Part shown: piece after piece, positions 7,583 through 14,821 of the stretch | How positions within the stretch are numbered: the first letter of the stretch is position 1 | How the letters are laid out: each line of letters opens with the position of its first letter | From: Spirochaetales bacterium | GTDB taxonomy: Bacteria > Spirochaetota > Spirochaetia > DSM-27196 > SLST01 | DNA length: 36,133 nt | Direction of reading: 5' to 3' | Assembly (NCBI GenBank): GCA_007127335.1 | Contig: SKZO01000094.1 | Location: 1 to 36,133, forward strand | Notes under the pieces: generated by a model | Told to the model about the DNA's origin: nothing | Seen by the model: only the letters and a program-made list of their open reading frames with translations | The model's database searches: none | Program-made: the position numbers and the translations under genes

Positions 7583-9475
7583 TCACCTCGGGTCGCGCAG
7601 CCTGTGCAGCTCGTCCGCGATTCGCAGGCTCTCCGAACTCGGGCGCCCGAGCGGGCTGCGGAGCGCGAGCGCGCATGCGTACGGGATATCCAGGGCCCTC
7701 AGTCGGGCGCGATCCGCACCGTAGCGTTGCGCGTAGTCGGACGGCATCCGCAGGCTCCAGTTCTGCGGCCCTACGGTCCCGGGCGCATTGTAGGTCTCTT
7801 CCATGCCCAGGAGATCCGCGAAGAACACTGATACGTTCTGCGCCTCGCTCAGCAGCAGATCGGCGAACATCGCGTGGACGAGCTCGCCGGTATCCGAGAG
7901 CAGCCTGCGGCGCACCGCTTCCCGTTCGCTGCCGGCTGCGAGCCTGTCTGCCAGGTACGAGACGCGCTCCGCGAGCGTCCCCTGCTCGCGCCACTCGCGG
8001 GCCTTCGCCCGGATCGGCGGCGTATCGTGGTTGCTCATCATGACCCAGTCCGGCGGTGCCGCCCGGTCGGTCCGGTAGACATCGTGCGGGTTCGTGACGT
8101 CCATCTTCTGGGTGACCCGGAACCGGCCAAGGCCGTACTCCTCCATCACGCGCTTCAGCGGATACGGCTGTGTGCTGAGCGTCTCACAGGCGACCGACCG
8201 GGGATCGAGGCCGTGATCGCGCGCCGCGCCCATGATGATGTACATGATCGTCGCGTAGCGGTCCACCTGCTCGGGGTCGAGCTCGCGGACCCAGTCGTCG
8301 GCATGCCGCGGAACGCCGTCGGTCAGCTGGTCGCGGCGGGCGATCGCGTACCGTGCCAGGTCGGGACGGTCGGGCGACGAGAAGAGGCGTGCCCCGTTCT
8401 GCACGGCATGGAACGGATCCTCGTCGTCGGACCGGTAGACCCAGGGGCACACGATTCCCTGCGGGTGATCTATCCGCACCCCGTCGAACTCGTTGAACAG
8501 TTTCTGCGTGCGGGCGCGAAGATAGTCGAGCCCTCCGCCGTGGTACCGGTACGGGTCGAACACAGGATAGCCCCACGGCTGACCCTGTCGGTTCGTCCGG
8601 CTCGGCGGGGCGCCGAGCAGGTAGTCCGTCAGGAAGAGCGGTTGCAGCCGCCATCTGTCCCGCGGTGAGAGGCCTACCTGCAGGTCCGCGTAGAGCGAGA
8701 GCCCCGTGCGTCTCGCCTCCTCGAGCCAGGCGTGGTGCTGGCGGTGGACGAGATACTGGATAAGCGCATACCGGTCGATTGCGTCCCGGTGAGAGTTCCG
8801 GAGCCGGGCGCGCCTGCGGCGTGCGTCCGCCTCGAGCTCCGGCGGCGGGCAGTAGAGCACACGATCGATCTCATCGCGGGCCCCCGTCCAGCGGTGCCAA
8901 TCGCCGGTTCCATACTCGCCTGCAAGCACCTCGAACATCGCGTCCGCCTCGAGCCAGACCCGGTTCTCCTCGACGAATGCGGCCACCTTGTCCCGCATCG
9001 CTCCGTCGGCGCCGCGGTACCGTTCATAGGCGCGCTCGCAGAGCGCGAGCTGCGAGTCAAAGGCGGCTGCGTATCGGGTTCGTACCCCCGACGGCTCGTC
9101 CGATACCGCCGGCGAAGAGTCACGGGTCGTTCGTTCGGTCGCCGCCCGCAGAGCCTCTTCGTCAACGAGGTGCCCCCACTCGGGATCCGAGCGCAGCCGC
9201 GGAAAGGAGAGCGCGAGGAAGCTTCGCGAGAAGGCGGTACCGTCGTACGGCGACGGGTTGCCGCGTGACGTTGCGCCCTGGGGTCCAAGCTGCACGCCGT
9301 CGAATCCAAGGTCGTGGACGAACCGGATGAGCTCGTACCCGGCGGTCCCGTAGGGCGTACCTTGACCGATGTCCTCGGACGCCGTCGCCGGGAAGCTCGA
9401 GTCGTGTATCTGAAGGATGACGCGGGCCTTCCCCAGGTGGCGGAAGGCCTGCTCCACCAGGTCGCGAACAGGCAT
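7583..9475 (-). CDS. malQ: 4-alpha-glucanotransferase (GH77, amylomaltase)
   Basis: This 630-residue protein transfers alpha-1,4-glucan segments between maltooligosaccharides in cytoplasmic maltodextrin or glycogen metabolism. GH77 landmarks are LQIHDSSFP and GTPYGTAGYELIRFV near the N terminus, QPWGYPVFDP (about 299-308), the nucleophile in DGVRIDHPQGI (Asp336), the acid/base in VACETLST (Glu431) and the transition-state Asp484 in MMSNHDTPPI. The context of each catalytic residue is divergent (canonical forms are closer to RIDHFRG, AEDLG and GTHDN), so it is a distant subgroup. The ATG at 9475 lacks a good ribosome binding site and lies 18 bases beyond a strong hairpin, so the promoter is unclear. 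Confidence 0.85.
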   Translation of the reverse strand: MPVRDLVEQAFRHLGKARVILQIHDSSFPATASEDIGQGTPYGTAGYELIRFVHDLGFDGVQLGPQGATSRGNPSPYDGTAFSRSFLALSFPRLRSDPEWGHLVDEEALRAATERTTRDSSPAVSDEPSGVRTRYAAAFDSQLALCERAYERYRGADGAMRDKVAAFVEENRVWLEADAMFEVLAGEYGTGDWHRWTGARDEIDRVLYCPPPELEADARRRRARLRNSHRDAIDRYALIQYLVHRQHHAWLEEARRTGLSLYADLQVGLSPRDRWRLQPLFLTDYLLGAPPSRTNRQGQPWGYPVFDPYRYHGGGLDYLRARTQKLFNEFDGVRIDHPQGIVCPWVYRSDDEDPFHAVQNGARLFSSPDRPDLARYAIARRDQLTDGVPRHADDWVRELDPEQVDRYATIMYIIMGAARDHGLDPRSVACETLSTQPYPLKRVMEEYGLGRFRVTQKMDVTNPHDVYRTDRAAPPDWVMMSNHDTPPIRAKAREWREQGTLAERVSYLADRLAAGSEREAVRRRLLSDTGELVHAMFADLLLSEAQNVSVFFADLLGMEETYNAPGTVGPQNWSLRMPSDYAQRYGADRARLRALDIPYACALALRSPLGRPSSESLRIADELHRLRDPR

Positions 9476-9493
9476 ACTCGGTCTGACAATGGG

Positions 9494-9515
9494 CGGGGAC
9501 GGTGGACCGTCCCCG
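9494..9515 (-). terminator. Strong GC hairpin after the hsp20 operon
   Basis: CGGGGACGG-TGGA-CCGTCCCCG is a perfect 9-bp stem with a tetraloop, 14 bases after the stop of the small membrane protein and just before malQ. No clear T-run follows, so it may only attenuate transcription or stabilise the hsp20 mRNA 3' end. Confidence 0.5.
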
Positions 9516-9529
9516 CATCGGAGGCTCTT

Positions 9530-9646
9530 CTAGAAGTTGTCCTCACGGTCATCGCGGATCATCCGGATGACCTTTTGTACACCGCGGTCAATCTGCGGCT
9601 TGAAGAAGTACCCCAGTGCGATTCCCACGATAATCCAGAACAGCAT
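9530..9646 (-). CDS. 38-residue single-span membrane mini-protein
   Basis: This short frame begins with ATG at 9646, three bases after the hsp20 stop codon, with GGGAGGAATGAGCC giving a good ribosome binding site. The product starts MLFWIIVGIALGYFFKP, a hydrophobic helix, and continues with a highly charged amphipathic tail (QKVIRMIRDDREDNF). The tight coupling to hsp20 and the ribosome binding site support a real gene. I do not recognise the family. A role at the membrane during heat or envelope stress is an inference from context only. Confidence 0.7.
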   Translation of the reverse strand: MLFWIIVGIALGYFFKPQIDRGVQKVIRMIRDDREDNF

Positions 9647-9649
9647 GGC

Positions 9650-10171
9650 TCATTCCTCCCTTCCTGCACCCTCGTCTTCGCTGACGATGGTGATCCTGAC
9701 GCCCGGCTCGGTCGTTACCTCCTCACGCGGAGGAATCGTGACCGAAAGGATACCGTTGCGGTACACCGCCCTCACTGCCGAATGGTCGAACTTGTCGGCC
9801 GGCACGTAGTAGCGCTGCTCGCCAAAGCTCTTGCGCTTGAGGCGACGCTTGAAGTAGCGTGCGCCGTCCGGCTCCCTCATCTCTTCAGGAAGCGTTCCGG
9901 AGAAGACCATGTAGTCACCCTTGAACTCGAGGCTCACATCGCGCTCACTGAAGCCCGCGACCGCGAACTCGAAGATCAGCGTCTTGTCCTCGGTCATGTA
10001 GATGTTCGAGGGCGGGTAACTGTACCCGGCGTAGAACTCCCGGTTCCACTTCCAGGCCTTGTCACCCGGGATGAACTGCATTCGATCGGTGAACGCGTTG
10101 GTGAAGTCTTCGGCTGCGGCGAATATCTCGTCCATCACCTTGCCGAGATCGGGGAAATCGTGGCATTTCAT
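9650..10171 (-). CDS. Hsp20/alpha-crystallin small heat shock protein
   Basis: The 173-residue protein has an alpha-crystallin domain at about 60-160. It contains NIYMTEDKTLIFEFAVAGF, a central VSLEFKGDYMVFSG strand pair and the hallmark NGILSVTIP near the C terminus. Small heat shock proteins hold unfolding proteins in oligomers without ATP. I chose ATG 10171 because AAGGAGG sits five bases upstream. Upstream in-frame starts would encode a low-complexity Gly/Arg leader that is really the structured 5' untranslated region. It is followed at once by the small membrane protein, in the same transcript. Confidence 0.9.
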   Translation of the reverse strand: MKCHDFPDLGKVMDEIFAAAEDFTNAFTDRMQFIPGDKAWKWNREFYAGYSYPPSNIYMTEDKTLIFEFAVAGFSERDVSLEFKGDYMVFSGTLPEEMREPDGARYFKRRLKRKSFGEQRYYVPADKFDHSAVRAVYRNGILSVTIPPREEVTTEPGVRITIVSEDEGAGREE

Positions 10172-10281
10172 AATGCCTCCTTGTGGCCCCTCGGGCCGTG
10201 CTCCCGCTCTGCGGGTACCCTCCCGTACCGGGAAGGCGCCGCCCTTTCGCGACGGCATGGGCCCTCTTCGGCGCCCATAGC
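10172..10281 (-). promoter_or_regulatory. Structured leader of hsp20, candidate RNA thermometer
   Basis: About 105 bases between the probable start and the ATG contain several GC-rich stems: GGCCC-GAG-GGGCC directly before the ribosome binding site (10185-10197) and CCCGC-AGA-GCGGG (10203-10215). A CUUCC segment (10231-10235) can pair with the GGAGG of the ribosome binding site. No ROSE or fourU consensus is visible, so temperature control is a hypothesis. Confidence 0.35.
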
Positions 10282-10283
10282 TA

Positions 10284-10313
10284 TATAGAACCGAATTTCC
10301 CTTCCCGTGTCAC
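10284..10313 (-). promoter_or_regulatory. Candidate hsp20 promoter
   Basis: On the minus strand GTGACA is followed, after 18 bases, by TCTATA (or, after 20, by TATATA). This is an AT-rich island in a GC-rich region, back to back with the ymdB promoter. Spacing is imperfect and a heat-shock sigma factor might be used instead. Confidence 0.35.
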
Positions 10314-10347
10314 CCGGAGGAGCGGAGATCCGCACAGTTTTTCGGCC

Positions 10348-10376
10348 GTGACATTTCGGTGTCCCTCTGCTACCTT
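10348..10376 (+). promoter_or_regulatory. ymdB promoter with extended -10
   Basis: GTGACA, 17 bases, TACCTT, with TGC directly before the -10. The predicted start near 10383 is only about three bases before the TTG codon at 10386. Confidence 0.6.
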
Positions 10377-10385
10377 AGGGTCCAC

Positions 10386-11186
10386 TTGCGTGTACTGTTT
10401 ATTGGTGAAATAGTCGGCAAAGCCGGCGTCTACACGGTCAAATCGCTGCTGCGCGAACTGAAGACGGAGCTCTCGGTGGATTTCGTCGTCGCCAACGCGG
10501 ACGGCGCGACCGGCGGGTTCGGACTCGGGAAGAATCACGCGGTCTACCTGCGCAAGCTGGGGATCGACGTCATTACCGGAGGCGACCAGATCTACTTCAA
10601 GAAGGATATGGTCCCGCACATAGACTCGGCGTACTATCTGCTGCGTCCGGCCAACTATCCTCCGGCGACGCCGGGCCGCGGGTGGCGGTTCTACAGACTG
10701 GCCGACGACCGGAAGATCGTGGTGATCAGCATGCTCGGTCAGTCCGGGTTCGATCGGGTTCACGCGAGCAATCCGTTTACCTTTCTCCCCGAGCTCGCGA
10801 GCCGCGCCCGCAAGGAGACCCCGTATATCATCGTCGACTTCCATGCGACCACCACGGCGGAGAAGTACACGATGTTCCATCACGGCGACGGTCATGTGTC
10901 CGCGATCGCCGGGACCGGCACGCGCGTGCAGACCGCCGACGCTCGAGTCATGCCACGGGGAACTGCGGTCATAGGGGATCTCGGGCGCACAGGCAGCCGC
11001 GACAGCGTTGCCGGGCTCGACCCCGGTCCGGAAATCCGTAAGTTCATGACCGGCGTGCCCGAGCGTTCTTCGGATACCTGGGTCGGCCTCGAGCTGCAGG
11101 GCGCGGTGATCGACATAGGCGATGACGGCCGGGCTACCGGGATCAGCGCGGTCCGCCGCGAGTGCGCGGGGCCGGTCAATGAGTGA
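10386..11186 (+). CDS. YmdB/TIGR00282-like metallophosphoesterase homologue with altered active site
   Basis: The protein is 266 residues and collinear with B. subtilis YmdB (264), a 2',3'-cyclic-nucleotide phosphodiesterase that affects biofilm and RNA turnover. Family landmarks are MRVLFIGEIVGKAG at the start, LRPANYPPATPGRGW, TPYIIVDFHATTTAEK and VQTADARVMPRGTAVIGDLG. Judged against my memory of the family, Asp8 is Glu8, Glu39-Asn40 is Asp39-Gly40, Asn67-His68 is Asp67-Gln68, and the THTH pair is T-Gly178-T-Arg180. Only His153 survives. The TTG start is set by the conserved N terminus and the promoter position. It overlaps the RseC-like gene by 8 bases. It could be an altered enzyme or a regulatory or binding protein. 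Confidence 0.85.
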   Translation: MRVLFIGEIVGKAGVYTVKSLLRELKTELSVDFVVANADGATGGFGLGKNHAVYLRKLGIDVITGGDQIYFKKDMVPHIDSAYYLLRPANYPPATPGRGWRFYRLADDRKIVVISMLGQSGFDRVHASNPFTFLPELASRARKETPYIIVDFHATTTAEKYTMFHHGDGHVSAIAGTGTRVQTADARVMPRGTAVIGDLGRTGSRDSVAGLDPGPEIRKFMTGVPERSSDTWVGLELQGAVIDIGDDGRATGISAVRRECAGPVNE

Positions 11187-11631
11187 ACGAGCTGAGGTTG
11201 TCGCCGTGGACGGACGCCGCATTACCGTGCGCTGTGGACCGGCAGAGGCATGCGGGAGTTGCGCGAGTCCGCTCTGTGCGCCGCGTGTTCGTACCTACGA
11301 GGCGACCGTCGACCCGGAGCTCGCCGATGGTGTCGCTCCGGGAACGTGCGTGGAGATCGGTCCATCCGGGTCCGGGCTCGGCAAAGGGCTGCTGCTCTTT
11401 GTCATGCCGCTCGCTCTGTTTACCGTCGGGTATCTGGTTCCGGGCGACGGCCTAGCAGAGACGATGCGCGCCGTCACGGGCTTCGTAGGGCTTGCGGCGG
11501 GGCTGCTCCTTGCGGTAATCGTCGCACGAGTCTGGAAGGAAGCCGCACCGCGGGTGATCAGGGTCTGCGAGCCCGTCACGACTCCCGGTAGCCGTACACC
11601 GACCGGAACGACTCCACCACCTGGTGTTTGA
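11179..11631 (+). CDS. RseC/MucC-like membrane protein
   Basis: The protein is 150 residues. A short N-terminal beta domain carries the family cysteine cluster Cys19, Cys25, Cys28 and Cys33 (CGPAEACGSCASPLC). Two transmembrane helices follow at about 68-88 and 95-118, then a short Pro/Thr-rich cytoplasmic tail. RseC/MucC proteins act in redox reactions such as SoxR reduction, and in several bacteria they sit next to RNF-type electron transport genes. No rnf genes are in this window. The start ATG overlaps the ymdB stop (ATGAGTGA). The 3' end overlaps lipB on the other strand by 56 bases. Confidence 0.75.
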   Translation: MSERAEVVAVDGRRITVRCGPAEACGSCASPLCAPRVRTYEATVDPELADGVAPGTCVEIGPSGSGLGKGLLLFVMPLALFTVGYLVPGDGLAETMRAVTGFVGLAAGLLLAVIVARVWKEAAPRVIRVCEPVTTPGSRTPTGTTPPPGV

Positions 11632-12232
11632 CCGTCTCAAGATCGAGCGTCGTCCCGGTCAACTCGTGGAGCGAGGTCACCCCCCGGTCACGGATCCCGC
11701 AGGGGACGATCCAGGAGAAATGCGACAGGTCCGGTGACACGTTGAAGGCAAACCCGTGCATCGTGATGCCCCGCGTGATCGCGATGCCGATCGCGGTGAT
11801 CTTCTCGTTCCCCACCCAGACGCCCCGGTGCTCCTCGTCGCGATGGGCTTCGATCCCGTAGTGCCGGTCGAGGAGCCGGACGAACACTTCCTCCATCCGC
11901 TCGACGAAGAGCCTCACTTTCCGTTGGTGAGCGGACAGGTCGATGATGGCGTAGCCGACGATCTGTCCGGGTCCGTGATACGTTGCCTCACCTCCCCGGG
12001 TGATCCGGTGGATCTCCACGCCGGCCGCCGCGAGCTCGGCACGCGGAGCGACGATATCCGTCTCCGTGGCCTTGCGACCCATGGTGATCACCGGAGGATG
12101 CTCGACGAGAATGAGGGTGTCGGGAATCGAGCTCTCGCGGCGCGCGTCCACGAGCCTGTGCTGCAGATCGAGTGCCTCGCCGTACGGCATCCGTCCCGCG
12201 TCCATCACTTCGAGCTTCAGCCGTGTGCCCAT
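11576..12232 (-). CDS. lipB: Octanoyl-[acyl-carrier-protein]:protein N-octanoyltransferase
   Basis: The protein is 218 residues. It transfers octanoyl from acyl carrier protein to lipoyl-dependent enzyme subunits, the first step of lipoate synthesis. The signature RGGEATYHGPGQIVGY (79-94), catalytic Lys144 (GNEKITAIGI) and nucleophile Cys178 (VPCGIRDRGVTSL) are all present, as is the N-terminal EHPPVITMGR. The start lies only three bases after the cheB stop, so it is cotranscribed with chemotaxis genes. No lipA is visible nearby. The 3' end overlaps the convergent RseC-like gene. Confidence 0.95.
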   Translation of the reverse strand: MGTRLKLEVMDAGRMPYGEALDLQHRLVDARRESSIPDTLILVEHPPVITMGRKATETDIVAPRAELAAAGVEIHRITRGGEATYHGPGQIVGYAIIDLSAHQRKVRLFVERMEEVFVRLLDRHYGIEAHRDEEHRGVWVGNEKITAIGIAITRGITMHGFAFNVSPDLSHFSWIVPCGIRDRGVTSLHELTGTTLDLETVKHQVVESFRSVYGYRES

Positions 12233-12235
12233 GGG

Positions 12236-13336
12236 TCAGCGATGCTCCCGCGCGAGCCGCGTGATCGTCTGCGCCATCTCTGACAGCGGCACCTGCCGCT
12301 CGACATGCCCGAGTTCGCAGGCAACGCGCGGCATCCCGTAGACGATCGATGTGCGCTCATCCTGCCCCACCGTGATGCCCCCGGCGCGCAGAATCGCGCC
12401 CAATTCTTTCGCGCCGTCCCGACCCATTCCCGTCATGATGACCCCCATTGCGCGTTTTCCGTAGGCTCCGGCCACTGAGGAGAAGAGCACGTCCGCCGAC
12501 GGGCGATGGCCGTTCCGCGGAGGCTCGCGGCCAAGGCGCACTTCCCCTCCATGGGTGGACCAGGCGACGGTGACGTGGTGGTCGCCCGGAGCGACGTAGA
12601 CGTATCCGGGCGTGAGCCGGTCTCCGTCGCTCGCCTCACGGACCGTGAGCTGACACACGCGGTCGAGGCTCGCCGCGAACTCGGTAGTGAAGCCCGGCGG
12701 CATGTGCTGCACCACTACGAGCGGACACGGCAGGTCGCCGGGGATGAGCGCGAGCATCTTGCGCAGCGCGTTCGGGCCGCCGGTCGAAACACCGATCGCG
12801 ATGAGGTCGATAGGTCCCGGGTGCACTGCCGGACGGGTCGCCGCGACCGGCCTTCCCGGCACCCCGGTATCGCGCTGGCCGGCAGGTGGCTCCGCAGTGC
12901 AGGGTACGCGATCCCTGCGGCGGCGGTACTCGGCGCCGAGCGACGCGATGAGCTCGAGCAGCTGATCGGCGACGACGTGTATGTCGGTGCTGATCGACCC
13001 GGAGGGCTTCAGGATGAAGTCCGAGGCGCCGAGAGAGAGCGCGTCCATCGTGATCCTCGCGCCCTTCGTCGCGACCGACGAGAGCACGATGACCGGGATA
13101 TCAATCCTCCGCGATCTGCGTTCCTGCAGAAACTCGATGCCGTTCATCTCCGGCATCTCGAGGTCGAGCACGATCACATCCGGATCGAGGGTGGGTATCT
13201 TCTGGAGCGCGAATCTGCCGTTCATCGCCGTGCCGGCGAGCCTCAGACGGTCGTCCGATTCGACGATACGTCCCACGAGATTGCGCATCATCGCCGAGTC
13301 ATCGACGACCAGCACGGAGTAGGGGTCAGTTATCAT
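12236..13336 (-). CDS. cheB: Chemotaxis protein-glutamate methylesterase/deamidase
   Basis: The protein is 366 residues. The N-terminal receiver domain has Asp10-Asp11 region VLVVDDSAMMR, phospho-acceptor Asp58 (VIVLDLEMPEMNG) and Lys110. A Pro/Arg-rich linker leads to the methylesterase domain with catalytic triad Ser184 (GVSTGGP), His211 (QHMPPGF) and Asp307 (TGMGRDG). Phosphorylated CheB removes methyl groups from chemoreceptors. It overlaps the cheR 3' end by 11 bases. Confidence 0.96.
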   Translation of the reverse strand: MITDPYSVLVVDDSAMMRNLVGRIVESDDRLRLAGTAMNGRFALQKIPTLDPDVIVLDLEMPEMNGIEFLQERRSRRIDIPVIVLSSVATKGARITMDALSLGASDFILKPSGSISTDIHVVADQLLELIASLGAEYRRRRDRVPCTAEPPAGQRDTGVPGRPVAATRPAVHPGPIDLIAIGVSTGGPNALRKMLALIPGDLPCPLVVVQHMPPGFTTEFAASLDRVCQLTVREASDGDRLTPGYVYVAPGDHHVTVAWSTHGGEVRLGREPPRNGHRPSADVLFSSVAGAYGKRAMGVIMTGMGRDGAKELGAILRAGGITVGQDERTSIVYGMPRVACELGHVERQVPLSEMAQTITRLAREHR

Positions 13337-14159
13337 GATTCACCGGCCGTTTCTTCCGGTAGATGCATGCCCAGTCGGTTCTCAGAAACTCGAACCCGGT
13401 CTTCATGCCGAACAGCGATTCCGAGTGCCCGATGAACAGAAACGAGACGGGCGCGAGTGCCTGCCAGAAGCGGTCGACGACGGCCTTCTGCGCCGTCTCG
13501 TCGAAGTAGATCAGGACGTTGCGGCAGATCACCACGTCGAGGTCGCGCAGCCCGCTGTCGTTCTTGAGATTGTGGTAGTCGAACCGGATCATGCCGCGGA
13601 TCTCATCGCAGACCCGGTACCCGCCCTGCTTCCGCTCAAAGTACTTCGTCAGGTACCTTGGGGGGACTCCCTGCACGCGGCTGTCTGCGTAGAACCCCTC
13701 CTGGCCGATCATCAGCGACTTCAGGCTCAGGTCCGACGCGATGATCTGGGCGGAGAAGTCGGTGGGCATCACCTCGCGCAGGATCATCGCGAAGGTGTAC
13801 GGCTCCTCGCCCGTTGAGCAGCCCGCGCTCCAGATCCGCAACGACCGGGAACCAGCTGCGCGCTTGAGGCTTACGAGCTCGGGTACGACGTGATACTCGA
13901 ACGTCTGCACATGCGCCGTGTTCCGGAAGAATCTCGTCAGGTTGGTCGTCACCGAATCGAGCAGAGCGTCCAGCTCCGTGCCGTCGGCCTTGATCGACCG
14001 GTAGTACTCGGCAAGGTCGGTCGCGGACGACGTGCGCACCCGCTCCTTGAGGCGGCTCTCGAGAATGGATCGGTTCGATTCGGAGAAGTGGATACCGCTT
14101 GCGTCGTAGATCAGCGAGCGGAACCGCTCGAAGTATTCGTCGGTGAGAAATGCAGACAT
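13326..14159 (-). CDS. cheR: Chemotaxis protein-glutamate O-methyltransferase
   Basis: The protein is 277 residues. An N-terminal helical domain (about 1-75) with RLKERVR is followed by the SAM-binding domain with WSAGCSTGEEPYT, then IIASDLS and the motif VVICRNVLIYFD, all typical of CheR. It methylates chemoreceptor glutamates and is counteracted by CheB, encoded next. A clear sigma-70 promoter lies upstream, with a leader of about 20 bases containing GGGAT. CheR, CheB and LipB form the transcript. Confidence 0.96.
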   Translation of the reverse strand: MSAFLTDEYFERFRSLIYDASGIHFSESNRSILESRLKERVRTSSATDLAEYYRSIKADGTELDALLDSVTTNLTRFFRNTAHVQTFEYHVVPELVSLKRAAGSRSLRIWSAGCSTGEEPYTFAMILREVMPTDFSAQIIASDLSLKSLMIGQEGFYADSRVQGVPPRYLTKYFERKQGGYRVCDEIRGMIRFDYHNLKNDSGLRDLDVVICRNVLIYFDETAQKAVVDRFWQALAPVSFLFIGHSESLFGMKTGFEFLRTDWACIYRKKRPVNHDN

Positions 14160-14185
14160 GAATCGATCCCGGACACCTTCGAGCC

Positions 14186-14214
14186 AAACTACGCCTTCCC
14201 TGAGACGCTGTCAA
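14186..14214 (-). promoter_or_regulatory. cheR-cheB-lipB promoter
   Basis: On the minus strand a perfect TTGACA, 17 bases, then TAGTTT. The predicted start near 14179 leaves a leader of about 20 bases before the cheR ATG at 14159. Confidence 0.7.
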
Positions 14215-14285
14215 CCAGCCCCCGGCCGATCCGCTGCCGCCCGCCGGGCGCACCGAAATCGTCGTCGGGAATTCGTGGATGGATG

Positions 14286-14294
14286 TGCTACCAT
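14286..14294 (+). promoter_or_regulatory. Extended -10 element before the DUF151 gene
   Basis: TGCTACCAT fits an extended -10 (TGnTANNNT). No good -35 is visible. The element ends 8 bases before the ATG at 14303, so the transcript would be leaderless. Confidence 0.4.
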
Positions 14295-14302
14295 TCTTCC
14301 TG

Positions 14303-14761
14303 ATGGGCAACGGTTGGACGGAAGTGACCATTCGCGGGGTAGTGATCGATCCAATGACGGGAGACCCCAGCGTGCTGCTCGAGGATCTCAGCGAGAGCGC
14401 GATCATCGCCGTCGCCGCCGACCCGGCCGTGACCGGTGCGATCATTTCGGAGCTCGAGGGGGTTCTGCAGGAGCGGTCTCAGACGCTGCTCTACCGTTTC
14501 TTCGTCCGGCACAGCGTCTCAGTTGCCCGGATCGATCTGTCGAAAGCCCGCACCGGTGAGATCGCCGCCGAGCTCGAGTACGCCTACGAAGGTGAGCGCT
14601 ACCGAATGGAGGTTCGCCCGATCGACGGGTTGCTTCTCTCCGTGCAGACCGGTGCGCCCGTCTACGCGGACATGGAGCTTATCCAGGGCGGGACCACGGC
14701 CGCGGCCCCGCGAGTCCTGGAAGGCGGCGATCTGCTCATCCTCAGCAGACGACACCGCTGA
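14303..14761 (+). CDS. DUF151 (bifunctional nuclease-like) domain protein
   Basis: The protein is 152 residues and matches the DUF151/BFN fold over its whole length: EVTIRGVVIDPMTGDPSVLL, a helix equivalent to the HDLL segment, VSVARIDLSKARTGEIAAELEY, and the conserved MEVRPIDGLLLSVQTGAPVY (families usually show a D-ARPSDAIALALRTGAPI pattern). Plant and archaeal relatives have nuclease activity, but most bacterial members are uncharacterised. ATG 14303 puts the conserved start at the same distance as in family members. An in-frame ATG at 14279 would add eight residues. A 15-base tandem duplication spans its stop codon. Confidence 0.75.
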   Translation: MGNGWTEVTIRGVVIDPMTGDPSVLLEDLSESAIIAVAADPAVTGAIISELEGVLQERSQTLLYRFFVRHSVSVARIDLSKARTGEIAAELEYAYEGERYRMEVRPIDGLLLSVQTGAPVYADMELIQGGTTAAAPRVLEGGDLLILSRRHR

Positions 14762-14784
14762 CCGGAGCACCGCTGACCGGAGCA
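14753..14784 (+). repeat. 15-bp tandem duplication across the DUF151 stop codon
   Basis: CACCGCTGACCGGAG occurs twice in direct succession (14753-14767, 14768-14782) followed by two further bases of a third copy. The first copy contains the gene's TGA. The second abuts the pyrG -35 box. Confidence 0.9.
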
Positions 14785-14813
14785 TTGACAGAAGAGCGCG
14801 GCACCGGGATACT
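14785..14813 (+). promoter_or_regulatory. Promoter of pyrG and the 16-gene run
   Basis: A perfect TTGACA, 17 bases, GATACT. The -10 ends 8 bases before the pyrG ATG at 14822, so the transcript is predicted to start within one or two bases of the start codon. Confidence 0.65.
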
Positions 14814-14821
14814 GAAGCCCC

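Noticed and set aside
10172-10258. 29-residue N-terminal extension of Hsp20
   Set aside because: The strong AAGGAGG sits just before ATG 10171, and the extension is low-complexity leader sequence with stem-loops.
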